Shown piece after piece: positions 52,893-62,700 of a DNA stretch of 64,000 nt (position 1 is its first letter; each line of letters opens with the position of its first letter). The translations under genes were made by a program, and so were the position numbers. Location of the stretch: positions 1-64,000 of the forward strand of contig CANREF010000006.1 of NCBI GenBank assembly GCA_947629575.1, given 5' to 3'. Source of the stretch: an uncultured Clostridia bacterium. Its GTDB lineage: Bacteria; Bacillota; Clostridia; Christensenellales; Borkfalkiaceae. The notes below the pieces were generated by a model. That model saw only the letters and a list, made by a program, of their open reading frames with translations. It did no database searches and was not told where the DNA came from.

Positions 52893-53672
52893 ATGAGGAT
52901 CAAGTGGTACGGCACGGCGACATTGCTCATCGAGGCGGGGGACACCCGCATCCTTGTCGATCCGTACTTGAAACAATATAATCGCGCCCTGCCGCGCATT
53001 CCCGTGGGGGAGATCGGCGCAGACGCCGTCTTCATCACCCACCCCCATTTCGACCACTTTGCCGACATCGGCGCCTTCCTCGAAGCGGGGATAAAGAAGG
53101 TGTTCGTTTCGGAGCGCGGCATCGCCCACGCCCACGCAAACGGCATTCCCGACGAGCGGATGATCCCCATTGCCGCCAACGAGCGGGTCACGGTGGGAAG
53201 CGTCACCGTGCAGACTTTCCGCAGCCGCCATTGCAAGTTCGACGTCCCCACCGTCCTCTCGGTGGCGCTGAATCCCGCCACCTATCTCTTCCACTTCCGC
53301 GACGGCGTGAAGATCCTCAAGACGACCAAGAAATTTCGCATCGGCGAGAACGACATCTTTGCCCTCGAATTTATGGCGGAGGGGAAGAAGGTCATGGTGC
53401 TCGGCTCGGCGGGCATGGACGAAAACACCGAATATCCCGACGGGGCGGATCTGTTCGTCTTTCCCTATCAGGGGCGCTCGCGGATGCACAGGCACATGAT
53501 CCCCTTCCTCAAGACGTTTGCCCCGAAAAAGATCATGATCGACCATTTCGACAACGCGTTCCCGCCGCTCACCCACACGGTGGGGACGAAGAAGTTCCTA
53601 CCGACCGTCAAGAAATATCTCCCCGAAGCGGAGGCGTTCGTGCCCGTGGAAGGGGAGTGGTACGAGGTGTAA
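52893..53672 (+). CDS. MBL-fold metal-dependent hydrolase
   Basis: 259 residues; metallo-beta-lactamase fold with HPHFDHFAD (HxHxDH), His in SRHCKFD, Asp/His at VLGSAGMDENTEYPD and DHFDNAFPP. UPF0173-like enzymes of this shape have unknown substrates. The track uses TTG 52881; ATG 52893 follows TTGGAGAG. The C_GCAxxG gene begins 2 bp after its stop, so co-transcribed. Confidence 0.87.
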   Translation: MRIKWYGTATLLIEAGDTRILVDPYLKQYNRALPRIPVGEIGADAVFITHPHFDHFADIGAFLEAGIKKVFVSERGIAHAHANGIPDERMIPIAANERVTVGSVTVQTFRSRHCKFDVPTVLSVALNPATYLFHFRDGVKILKTTKKFRIGENDIFALEFMAEGKKVMVLGSAGMDENTEYPDGADLFVFPYQGRSRMHRHMIPFLKTFAPKKIMIDHFDNAFPPLTHTVGTKKFLPTVKKYLPEAEAFVPVEGEWYEV

Positions 53673-53673
53673 C

Positions 53674-54117
53674 GTGGAGCGCGGAGAGAGGGCGAAGGCA
53701 AATTTTTTGGCGGGAAAGACGTGCGCCGAGGCGGTGCTTCTGGCGTTTTCCGATCTTCTCGGCGCGGAGGAGCGGACGCTCTCCGCGATCTCCCGTCCCT
53801 TCGGCGGAGGAATGGGTCGGCTTCGGCTGACCTGCGGAAGCGTCTCGGGCGGAGTGATGGCGCTCGGGCTGTTCTTCCCCGAACTTCAAAAGAGCGAACT
53901 CTACGCCCTCGTGCAGGAATATGCGCGCAGGTTTGCGGAAAGGAACGGCAGCGTCATCTGCGGGGAACTGCTCGCGGGCGCGGGCGTCAAGGCGGATACT
54001 TCGGCGGAAGCCGAGCCGCGCACAGCCGAATATTACCGCAAACGCCCCTGTCCGCTGCTCGTTGCCGACGCCGCGGACGTGCTCGAAGAAATGCTTATCG
54101 AACGCGGGAAAATGTGA
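53674..54117 (+). CDS. C_GCAxxG_C_C family protein
   Basis: 147 residues starting at GTG 53674 with GAGGTG upstream. Conserved cysteines: GKTCAEAVL, LRLTCGSVSGGVMALG, GSVICGELL and RPCPLLVADAADVLEE, the order of the family whose function is unknown (possibly metal or redox). It follows the MBL-fold hydrolase, and a hairpin terminator follows at once. Confidence 0.85.
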   Translation: MERGERAKANFLAGKTCAEAVLLAFSDLLGAEERTLSAISRPFGGGMGRLRLTCGSVSGGVMALGLFFPELQKSELYALVQEYARRFAERNGSVICGELLAGAGVKADTSAEAEPRTAEYYRKRPCPLLVADAADVLEEMLIERGKM

Positions 54118-54140
54118 CCCGTTTGCAGTTTTACATAGGA

Positions 54141-54169
54141 AAGTATGCCGTAGCGCATACTTTTTTTGT
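54141..54169 (+). terminator. Terminator directly before the small lipoprotein gene
   Basis: AAGTATGC-CGTAGC-GCATACTTTTTTT; the T-run ends 2-3 bp before ATG 54171. Confidence 0.75.
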
Positions 54170-54170
54170 T

Positions 54171-54566
54171 ATGAAAAAGATGTTGTTTGCAGTGGCGCTT
54201 TTGTGCGTTCTCTGTCTCACGGGCTGCGACGTGGAGAAGATGAGTTCGCTCAAAGACATCTCCCGTCCGTATGCGGCGGAGTACAAGTGTAAAAAGCTGC
54301 AGCTGGGCGGGGAAGACCTGCTCGGCGGGTTCGACTATGTGAAGCTCCGCCTCGGTTACGGCGGGGACTACACCCTCTCCTATGCGGGGGAAGAGGGCGA
54401 AGGCGAGCAGAGCGGCACATACGAGCTTTCGAGCGACGAGGGCAAGATCACCATGCACGGCGGCGGAAAGACGTACATCTTCCCGTATGAAAAGGGCACG
54501 GTGCGCATGCAGCTCCAATTCCAGGATAGGTTGCTGCTCGCCGAATTTTCCGCTGCGGCGACCTAA
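54171..54566 (+). CDS. Small lipoprotein of unknown function
   Basis: 131 residues; signal MKKMLFAVALLCVLCLTGC with lipobox LTGC, then a mostly beta region (LRLGYGGDYTLSYAGEEGE, GKITMHGGGKTYIFPYEKGTVRMQLQF) that resembles DUF-type lipocalin-like sheets. No Shine-Dalgarno sequence before the ATG because the terminator T-run lies there; how it is translated is unclear. The track start is upstream and out of context. Confidence 0.65.
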   Translation: MKKMLFAVALLCVLCLTGCDVEKMSSLKDISRPYAAEYKCKKLQLGGEDLLGGFDYVKLRLGYGGDYTLSYAGEEGEGEQSGTYELSSDEGKITMHGGGKTYIFPYEKGTVRMQLQFQDRLLLAEFSAAAT

Positions 54567-54583
54567 AAAGTTCAAACAAACGT

Positions 54584-54612
54584 TTTACTTTTGGGCGGGA
54601 ACGTGCTATAAT
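54584..54612 (+). promoter_or_regulatory. SigA promoter of the helicase gene, leaderless
   Basis: TTTACT, 17-bp spacer, TATAAT, then GGGGGC and the ATG of 54619. Confidence 0.75.
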
Positions 54613-54618
54613 GGGGGC

Positions 54619-55881
54619 ATGGAAGAAAACGCGCTTACAGCTCCGCTCACGGCCGAGCAAGAGGAAGCATATTCGCTCATTGAAGAGTGGTTCGTGCACA
54701 CGGGGACGCAGATCTTCGTGCTGTGCGGCTATGCGGGCACGGGGAAGACTTACCTGCTCGACGCGGCGGTGCGGCGGCTGGGGCTGGTGGCGGGGGAGAG
54801 CGCGGTGTTCGTCACGCCCACGGGAAAGGCGTCATCCGTGCTCATCCGTTCGGGAACGCCCGCTTCCACCATACATAGCCTCATTTATGTGCGCGAAGAG
54901 GACATCGAAGTCAACGAAGACGGCGAGGTCATCTCCGAGCGCTTTTTGCGTTTCGTCAAACGGGAGAGCATTTCCAAGGAAATTCGCCTCATCGTGGTGG
55001 ACGAAACGAGCATGGTTTCCGATGAAACGCTGCGGGATCTTCTGTCGTTTGGGGTGAAGTGCCTCTTCTGCGGCGACCCCGCGCAACTGCCGCCGGTGGG
55101 GGGAAGCAATACCCTTTTGTCGATGCCCTGTTTCACCCTCACGCAGATCGTTCGGCAGGAAGAGCACAATCCCATCGTCCGTTTGGCGCAAATGGCGCGG
55201 GCGGGGGAGTTCATCGGCTACGGGGAATACGGGAAGGGCGTTGCGGTCGTGCCGCGGCGGGAGCTAAGGGAAGAGGAGCGCAGGGAACTCTTTCTGCGGG
55301 CGGATCAGGTGATCGTCGGCACGAACAGGACAAGAAATCTCATCAATGCGCGGATGCGGGCGTATAACGGCATTTCGCCCGAGGCGAAGCTGCCGCTCGA
55401 CGGCGAAAAGGTGATATGTACCCTCAATAATTGGAGCAGGGCCTTGGACAAGGCGGAAAATTTCCATTTGGTGAACGGGATCATCGGGACATGCAGTTAT
55501 GTCCGCGAGGACTTGGACGGGCTGGGGCGGTTGGATTTCAAGCCCGATTTCATGGAGGAACGGGTGCGGTCGCTGCCGTTTGATACGGGCATCTTTTTGG
55601 GGGAGAATTACAATCACCGATATGGGGAAAAGGCGTGTTTGCTTGAAAACGACATCATGGTCCACGAAAACAACTATGAGATGCTGCGCAGGTTCAAGGT
55701 GAAGCGGGAAGATACGATCAATCGTTTTGAGTTTGCGTATGCGGTGACGTGTCATAAAGCGCAGGGGTCGGAGTATGATTTTGTGGTAGTGGTAGACGAA
55801 TCGCGGCTATTTGAGAACGGTCGGGAATGGTTATACACGGCGGTGACGCGCGCCAAGAAGAAGCTATTGATTTTGAGGTAA
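54619..55881 (+). CDS. Dda/RecD2-like DNA helicase
   Basis: 420 residues, SF1B-type helicase: motif I GYAGTGKTYLL, motif II VVDETSMVSDE, motif III GDPAQLPPVGG, motif V/VI region CHKAQGSEYDFVVVVDE and the end YTAVTRAKKKLLIL. Resembles phage T4 Dda and short RecD-like proteins without the N-terminal RecD2 domains; role in repair or replication is inferred. The track begins upstream; ATG 54619 is six bases after TATAAT. No close neighbour operon. Confidence 0.9.
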   Translation: MEENALTAPLTAEQEEAYSLIEEWFVHTGTQIFVLCGYAGTGKTYLLDAAVRRLGLVAGESAVFVTPTGKASSVLIRSGTPASTIHSLIYVREEDIEVNEDGEVISERFLRFVKRESISKEIRLIVVDETSMVSDETLRDLLSFGVKCLFCGDPAQLPPVGGSNTLLSMPCFTLTQIVRQEEHNPIVRLAQMARAGEFIGYGEYGKGVAVVPRRELREEERRELFLRADQVIVGTNRTRNLINARMRAYNGISPEAKLPLDGEKVICTLNNWSRALDKAENFHLVNGIIGTCSYVREDLDGLGRLDFKPDFMEERVRSLPFDTGIFLGENYNHRYGEKACLLENDIMVHENNYEMLRRFKVKREDTINRFEFAYAVTCHKAQGSEYDFVVVVDESRLFENGREWLYTAVTRAKKKLLILR

Positions 55882-56100
55882 AAAAGCGCCTCCTAAGGAG
55901 GAGCTGTCACCGGAGGTGACTGAGGTGGTGAAAAATCAGAAGCCAAGGACACCACCCCCCTGCCCCCCTCCTTAGGAGGGGGGCTTTACTTGTCGCCCCT
56001 GTAGGGGAGCTGTCGAGGCGATAGCCGAGACTGAGGGGTTTTTCAAGAACCCTTTCGGCATTCGCTCCGCTCATGCCACCTGTCTCGGGCAAGTAGATTC

Positions 56101-56203
56101 TTGCCCTCGGTCACCGTTCGCGCGGCAAATGCGCTCACTCATGTCGCAACGCGCCAACGATTATCAATCCTTGGCAGAATGCGTTGCTCCACCTAAAAGG
56201 GGC
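56101..56203 (-). repeat. Element F, copy 2
   Basis: Reverse complement of copy 1 at 24174: GCGCATTCTGCCAA... and GTGACCG shared; it also gives the same misleading peptide MRSL-SQRAN in the ORF track. Confidence 0.65.
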
Positions 56204-56211
56204 AGCAAGAT

Positions 56212-56241
56212 GATTGCTCTCTTGTTTAAGAGGGCTTTTTT
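56212..56241 (+). terminator. Hairpin with T-run downstream of the helicase
   Basis: GCTCTCTT-GTTT-AAGAGGGC followed by TTTTTTT; 330 bp after the helicase stop. Confidence 0.6.
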
Positions 56242-56424
56242 TATGCCCGAGAGCATAAAATGGTGGGAAGGAAATTGGGGGATTTCAATAAAGTTGGTAA
56301 AAACAGAGATTCCGAGGAGATAATTTTTTGATACAAAACTGCAAACGGGTATAATTTTGGGAAAATAATCCATAAAAACACATATTTTTCACTTGTTTTT
56401 TCACAATATTTTGGCTATAAATAC

Positions 56425-56452
56425 TTGACAAATAAATTGGAAGTGATAAAAT
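56425..56452 (+). promoter_or_regulatory. SigA-type promoter of the giant secreted protein
   Basis: TTGACA, 16-bp spacer, TAAAAT; a leader of about 290 nt, mostly repeats, precedes ATG 56748. Confidence 0.6.
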
Positions 56453-56574
56453 ATACTCTGTGTAGTTGGGGGATTCTGTCGAATCCCGATACGTCATGAC
56501 GAAAGAAGAGATTGACACTAAGGGGAACAGGTAAAGGCTCCTCCTAAGGAGGGGGCGACAGCCGCGAGGCTTAC

Positions 56575-56666
56575 TGTCATGTCGAGCGTAGTCGAGACAT
56601 CTCGTCCTCAATTTCATGTGGTGGAGATTTCTCGACTTCGCGCTTCGCGCTTCGCTCGAAATGACA
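56575..56666 (+). repeat. Palindromic repeat A, copy 3
   Basis: TGTCATGTCGAGCG ... GCTCGAAATGACA with inner GAGACATCTC/GAGATTTCTC. Confidence 0.75.
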
Positions 56667-56747
56667 AACGGGAGGACACCACCCCCCTGCCCCCCTCCTG
56701 AGGAGGGGGCGGAGCAAAAAAGGAAGTTCGATTGGAGGATGCCAAGA

Positions 56748-59700
56748 ATGAAAAATAGAACGGAGAAAAAAATGAGAAAAGAGACGAGGAAAATGAGAAA
56801 AAATAAGGAGATGTGGGAAGACCCGCGTCAAGGTGAGGCGGGCGTCCCGCGTCATTCTGAGCCAGAGGCGTTACATGAAAACCGCGAGCTGTCTTCGAAG
56901 AATCTCGCGGGGACATCAGATGCTTCGGGGAGAGCATTAGGCGGACTGCGTAATCGCTCATCGGCTCAGCATGACGCGCGGGAGAAGCCCACCCCCCTGC
57001 CCCCCTCCAATGGAGGGGGCAAAGAGCGCAGCGCCAAGAGGCGCATGGGGCGCGGGAGAAAAGCGGCGGTGGCGATGATCGCCGTAACGATGTCTGCGGT
57101 GCTGGCAGTCGGCATCGCGCTTCCGCTTACAGGCGGGGACATTACGAACCTTCCGATCTCCATTTTGGCAGATTCCCCCCAAGTTACTTCTCAGGTCAAC
57201 GGGAACATCGGTCTGCACTCCAAGTGGGACTATAAAACCGAGACGATATTCGGTAAAGATGGTGATAACAAGGAAATCGGCGCAGGATATGGCCCGAGCA
57301 GTGCGGGAAAAAACGACTACAGCACGGTTTTTCAGCAGTCCGAAGAATACAAGCCCGACGGGCAGAACGGCGTAGTGTTTGCGATCACCGACCCGGAGAC
57401 CGCGCCGCAGGTTTGGGCGAAAGCCATTGCCTATGCAACCGATAAGGAACGCTTTTCGACGAAAGCGGATTCGGGTGTTTTTGAACAATACGGCGACAAT
57501 GCTCCCGACTACAACAACGGAACGGACCGCGAATACATCGGCAACTATTATGCCGGTAAGGATCATGAAGGACAGTACATCACCGTAAAACTGTACTGCG
57601 ACTGGGAAGCCAAGGATTTCTATACCCTTGCCACCTATCTTGACCCGCTTCCGTACAGTGAAAGCGCTCCCACGGCGGGCGGAACTGTGAAAAAAGACAC
57701 TGAACGCGCCTCGACGAGTACCGCCGAGTTTAATGTGGGCAACTATTCCATACCCTCATACGACGTTGATTATTCTACTGCACCTACCATCCCCGAAGAT
57801 AAGCGGAGAAAGCCAATCACAGGCGCTGATTCCTATGAGCTCAACGCAAACACATACCCCAACCAGGGCGAGCACCTCACGTCCTTTAACTATTCGCTCG
57901 ATCCGTCCGCATTGGAAAACCGCGGCAATTCTGTCACGCTCAATAATTACGGCGTTTATTCCGATGAGACAAATTGGCAAAAAGAGAGAAACGAGACGTT
58001 TTACAACGTGGACGTTGTAAAGAGCGGCGACTATTACGTCACCTACGACATGAACGGCGGACAGGCGGCGGCTGTATGGAAAACGAGCGACGGAAAGGAC
58101 AATGATATCTACACCCCTTATTCGCCCTTCTCCTATGGGCGGATCAACGTGCCGCGCGGGGCGTACATCGTGCTCGATTTGAATGGGCACACCATCGACC
58201 GCGGATACGGCAAGGAATATGATGAAGAGACAGGTAATGGGTTTTATCATTTGAACGGTTCTTTCGGCTATAAGAAATTTTCCGACGATAACGCGGAAGC
58301 CAATGATAAGGCTCGTGTCAACGACCGCGACGGGGATGTATACGGACAGGTCATCTCCGTGGAGGCGCAAGCCCGCCTCGAAGTGATGGACAGCACGGCG
58401 ACAGAGAGCGCCAACGCTGCCCGTATCGACGAGGTAAAGCAAGACACGAGAACGGTGCAGTACACCAACATCCACAACGGCACCATTACGGGCGGTAAAT
58501 CTGTTAAGTATTCTTGGGGTCTTAAAGATGAAGCTACTCAAGACGGGTGGTCACACTCAGCTGACGGCAGGGCGGACTACGGCGCGGAAGCGGCCGCCAA
58601 GGAGCGCAAGCTCGGCTGCTATTTTCAAAATGAGCAGAAGGGCGCGGGCGTCAAGGTGTATTCCATGGGCGAGTTTATCCTGCACAGCGGGCAGATCTCC
58701 CTCAATAATTCCGGGCACTACGGCGGAGGGCTGTATGCCCTCACCCGTTCGTCCATTATCTTGTACGACGGCTATGTGCTCGGCAACAGCGCACAGTCGG
58801 GCGGCGGCTTCTATTTGGCAAACAACTCCGGCGCGCGCTTTGCCATGTACGGCGGGGTGTTCGCCTACAATCAAACGTGGGAAAACCGCAAACAAGGTTC
58901 GGTTTTCGACCGCATGGGCGGCGGCGGGCTCTGCCTGAACGCCAATAACTATATCGACATCGAGGGCGGCGAATTCGCATACAACAGCTCCGCATATACC
59001 AGTCTAAATGCGAGCTATGTCGCAACAGTACCTGAGACGAATTGCCCCAACGGCGTTGGCGGTATCGGCGGCGGCATTTACATCGGCAACAATTGCAGGG
59101 GCGTCATGAAGAACGTCGTCATCCGCAACAATACGGCGGGCATGTGGGGCGGCGGTGTTTTTCTTTACAGCACGGCGCAGGATTTCCAATTCGGCGGCGC
59201 TCTGCAAATTTACGACAATACGGAATTGGCTTTGCAGCAACAGGATGGGACTACGACAGGGTGGCATACATATACAAAACCGAGCTCCGATACTGACGGT
59301 GCGGTATCGACGCCCGATAAGCCGCACGGGCAGGACTATGAGATGACGAACAACATGCACCTTGCCAGCAATACGTCAGGCAGCGGTGTGAAGATCAATA
59401 TCACCGATTCGCTGCTCAAGGGCGGCAATGCCGCCAAGATCGGTATTACGCTTACAAATGTGTGGCGCGGCTCTTCAAGCGGCTTTGGGAACGAGAAGAA
59501 TTATGGTAAAGACTACGGTTTTACCAACGGATACGCAACAAATAACTCGGCAGATGGGCAGGTCATAAATCCCGCAAAATATTTCTTTGCGGATAACGGG
59601 AAAGGTGTAGCTCTAAATAGCAAAAACGAGGTCAAGATCGGGGAGGAAACGGCTTCACTCAGCAACTTGATCTGGAAGATCTCGGGTACAAACGCCCAGG

Positions 59701-62700
59701 GAGAAGAGCGCTCCATTACGTTGGCTACGCTCGGTTCTGTTACATATTATAGCATTTCGGATGACGAGAAGGGAGAGAGCATCCCCACGCTCAGCGTAGA
59801 CAGCGGCATTCTGAAGTTCACCTTCGGCGACTTCACGGTGGACACCGTGGAAGCGTATGAGGGCACGGTCACCGAAGAGGGGGGGGACACAACTTACACC
59901 CAGTGCGGCAGCACCGCTCAGAAGACGCTCAAAGTGACGACAACCAATCCTGCGGTCTCTTCTTGGAAGCACACAGGTAAAACAGTGGACTCGAGCAATT
60001 TTGCCACTTCCTTTGTGCTGAACAAGGACCTTGCCGCGGGCACGGAGCTTGAGGGCGAGCAGCTCAACGATCTCGGCGTCTCCTGGGCGGGGAATTACGG
60101 TTTCTCGGTCGATACCGGGAACAACGGCAAAGTCTACAAAAATAACAACTTCAACATCTTCATCAATCCTTGCGGTCTGAACGCGAACGTAGGCACTGCC
60201 CGCAACGGCGAGGCTGCCGACCTGTATTACAAGGGTGCGGCTTACAAAAATATTTCCGAAGAGCTGAGCAAGGCAGAAGACGCTTTGAGGGCGGCATTGG
60301 GCGGATCGGTCGCCCAAAATAACTTGGGCGTGACGATCGAGACGCTCGTCAAGGCGTTGACCGACGGCGATAAAAGTTTGAACTCGCACATAGATTCGGC
60401 ACGCTATAACGCCATTACTTCAGCGCAAAGAGCGGTCAAAGACGCGGATGCAATTATGATGGCCGACAACGGCAACTTGGAGTATATTTCCGAACTTGAA
60501 AGAGCGATAAATTCGTTGCACTCCGCTCTTTCGAATATCAGCTATTTTGCGAGTGCCACCGACGAGATAAAGGATGCGGTGCGGGAGACCCTTGCAGCCT
60601 TGAACGGCGGGGAATATAAGAGCACAGACGGGAGTGTAACAAAGACATATCCCGGCATTATTCCTGCGATCAACGGTGTTCGCAATGTCGCGGACGGCTA
60701 CTTCATCCGCTACTACTATTCCGATTTCCGTCAAGGTTCGAGCGTGGTCGATCTGCTGAAATACAACGCACAGGCATATGCGTATGTTATTTACGGCGGA
60801 AGCGAATATCAAGTGCCCATGGAGGACGCCCGTACATACTACACCAAGGTCGTATTCGGCGAGAGCGATGAGCGCGAGTTTGCAATCAACAACTACGTCC
60901 TCACGACTTCGACGACGTTTGATATCCACCCCGCGGATGTGGCGGTCTCGCTCACCAAGAATGCGCAGCAGGGGCTGGAATACACCGGCGTGGTCTTTAC
61001 GGATGAGCAGGTGCTCACCTTCAACAATAACTCCAACACGAGCGTTACTCCCTTCGACGATGAAAACGCGCAGGAACGTTTCTATAAGCTGTACGAGGCC
61101 ACCAAAGAGGGCAACTCCTATACCTATATAGATGAATCGGGCAAAGAGGTCACCTTCACGACGACAGATGAAGAGGCGGAAACGGGCATGACCTTTACAG
61201 GGCCGGACGCGACGGGCATGACGCTCTCCGAGAACGGCAAAGAGCTCGTACAAAGCGAGGAACTTACTACATACATGGGCGGCGTGTTCACGACGAAGGA
61301 GGGTAAACGCTACATCTATGCAGGACTTCGCGAATGGAAGGAAGTCAGCGAGGGTGCGAGCAAGTACTTCATCCAAGTGACGACGGGCATTGAGCCGAGA
61401 ACGGCGGGCAGGTATGTGTCTACGTTCGAGTACACGCCCGACTTCATGGGCTACGTTCCCTCTAACTATAATTATACTCCCAATGAGGATAATCTCATCT
61501 TCCCCAAGGAAACATCGCAGAGCCATGACAATTTTGCCTATTGGTTCACGATCACCCGCATTCAGCTCCGCTTTAACGAGTACACCGAAGGCGGGACAAA
61601 ATACGGCGCGAATGCGACCGTTACGTTGTCGAACCGTCCCTACACGGGTGCGCTTCAGGCGGCGACTCCCGTCGCGGGCGACGACTATCATCAGATCGAT
61701 GGCGAAGAGAGCGCGCTTTCCGTCACCTATACCACTTCGCAGGGTGTGAAGCAGAGCGTCCTCGCCGAGATGAAGAACTACGAGCAGGTCACTTACTACA
61801 CTTGGGACGGTGAAAAGCTCGTTCCCGTTCCCAACGACGAAACGGAGCACGGACTTCCGAGGAACGCAGGAACTTACTACCTCAAACTCAAATTCTCCAA
61901 CGACTTTGAGTATGTGGGCTACGAGAAAGATAAGTTTGCGGAAGCGGGCGCAGACTTCAACCGCGGCGACTTGACGATAGACGGCGAAGAGGTGGACGAT
62001 CAAGCGCTCTATCTGCGCTATGTCATCGAGCCCGTTACCGTCACCGTGGCGGCGACGATCGAAATGACTTACAACGGCGACACAAAGCCCGCAGAGGGCA
62101 AGGTCGTTAAGCGCGACAAGGAAGAGGGCACTTACTTTGAACCGCTCGCGCTCCTTCGCACGGACGGTAATGCTGTCGCGCCCGGGTCGATGATCGGTAT
62201 CTACACCGTTTCAACCAACACGACCGAGTTCACCTTCAGCAATGAGGAATTCATGCAAAAGGATAAGAACGACAAAGTAGTGTCGTTCGGCGTGAACCTG
62301 TACTATTACAGCCTCGGAGATTCGAGCGTTGACGCGAACTTCGCCGCCGGGATACATACCCTCACAACGTTGAGCGATTTGAAAAAGCCCGAAGACGGGA
62401 AATATTCCACAGACTGGACGGTCAACGGAAGAGACGGGGGCGGGATCGACGAGAAGAAGGAGGGCGTCATATGGTATGTCGCCTACACGAATAATAAGGG
62501 CGACGGGAAGCAGGTCGCGGGTCTCAATGGCGACGCGAACGGCAACTTTGTCATTGCCGACAACTCCCAGCTCACTGTGAACATCTTGTCCAAGAGCATC
62601 GAGCCCTACACCGGCACGAGTGATTTCTACTGCGACGAGAAGAACAGGACCGCGTGGGAAGACTTCAATTATAAAGCGAACGGAGAAGAAACGCTTTCTG

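Larger units (their letters stand above)
55882..56747. repeat. 0.87-kb repeat and promoter region before the giant secreted protein
   Basis: No gene supported. GCGCCTCC...GTGACTGAGGTGG unit (55885-55930), CACCACCCCCCTGCCCCCC...GGAGGGGGG (55950-55983), second unit CAGCTCCCC-like (55990-56040), element F copy 2 (56101-56203), a terminator-like hairpin (56212-56241), promoter (56425-56452), palindrome A copy 3 (56575-56666), CCCCCCTGCCCCCC...GGAGGGGGC (56680-56712). Confidence 0.75.

Noticed and set aside
60420-62003. 527-residue minus-strand ORF
   Set aside because: Shadow of the giant secreted protein, whose frame is open throughout.
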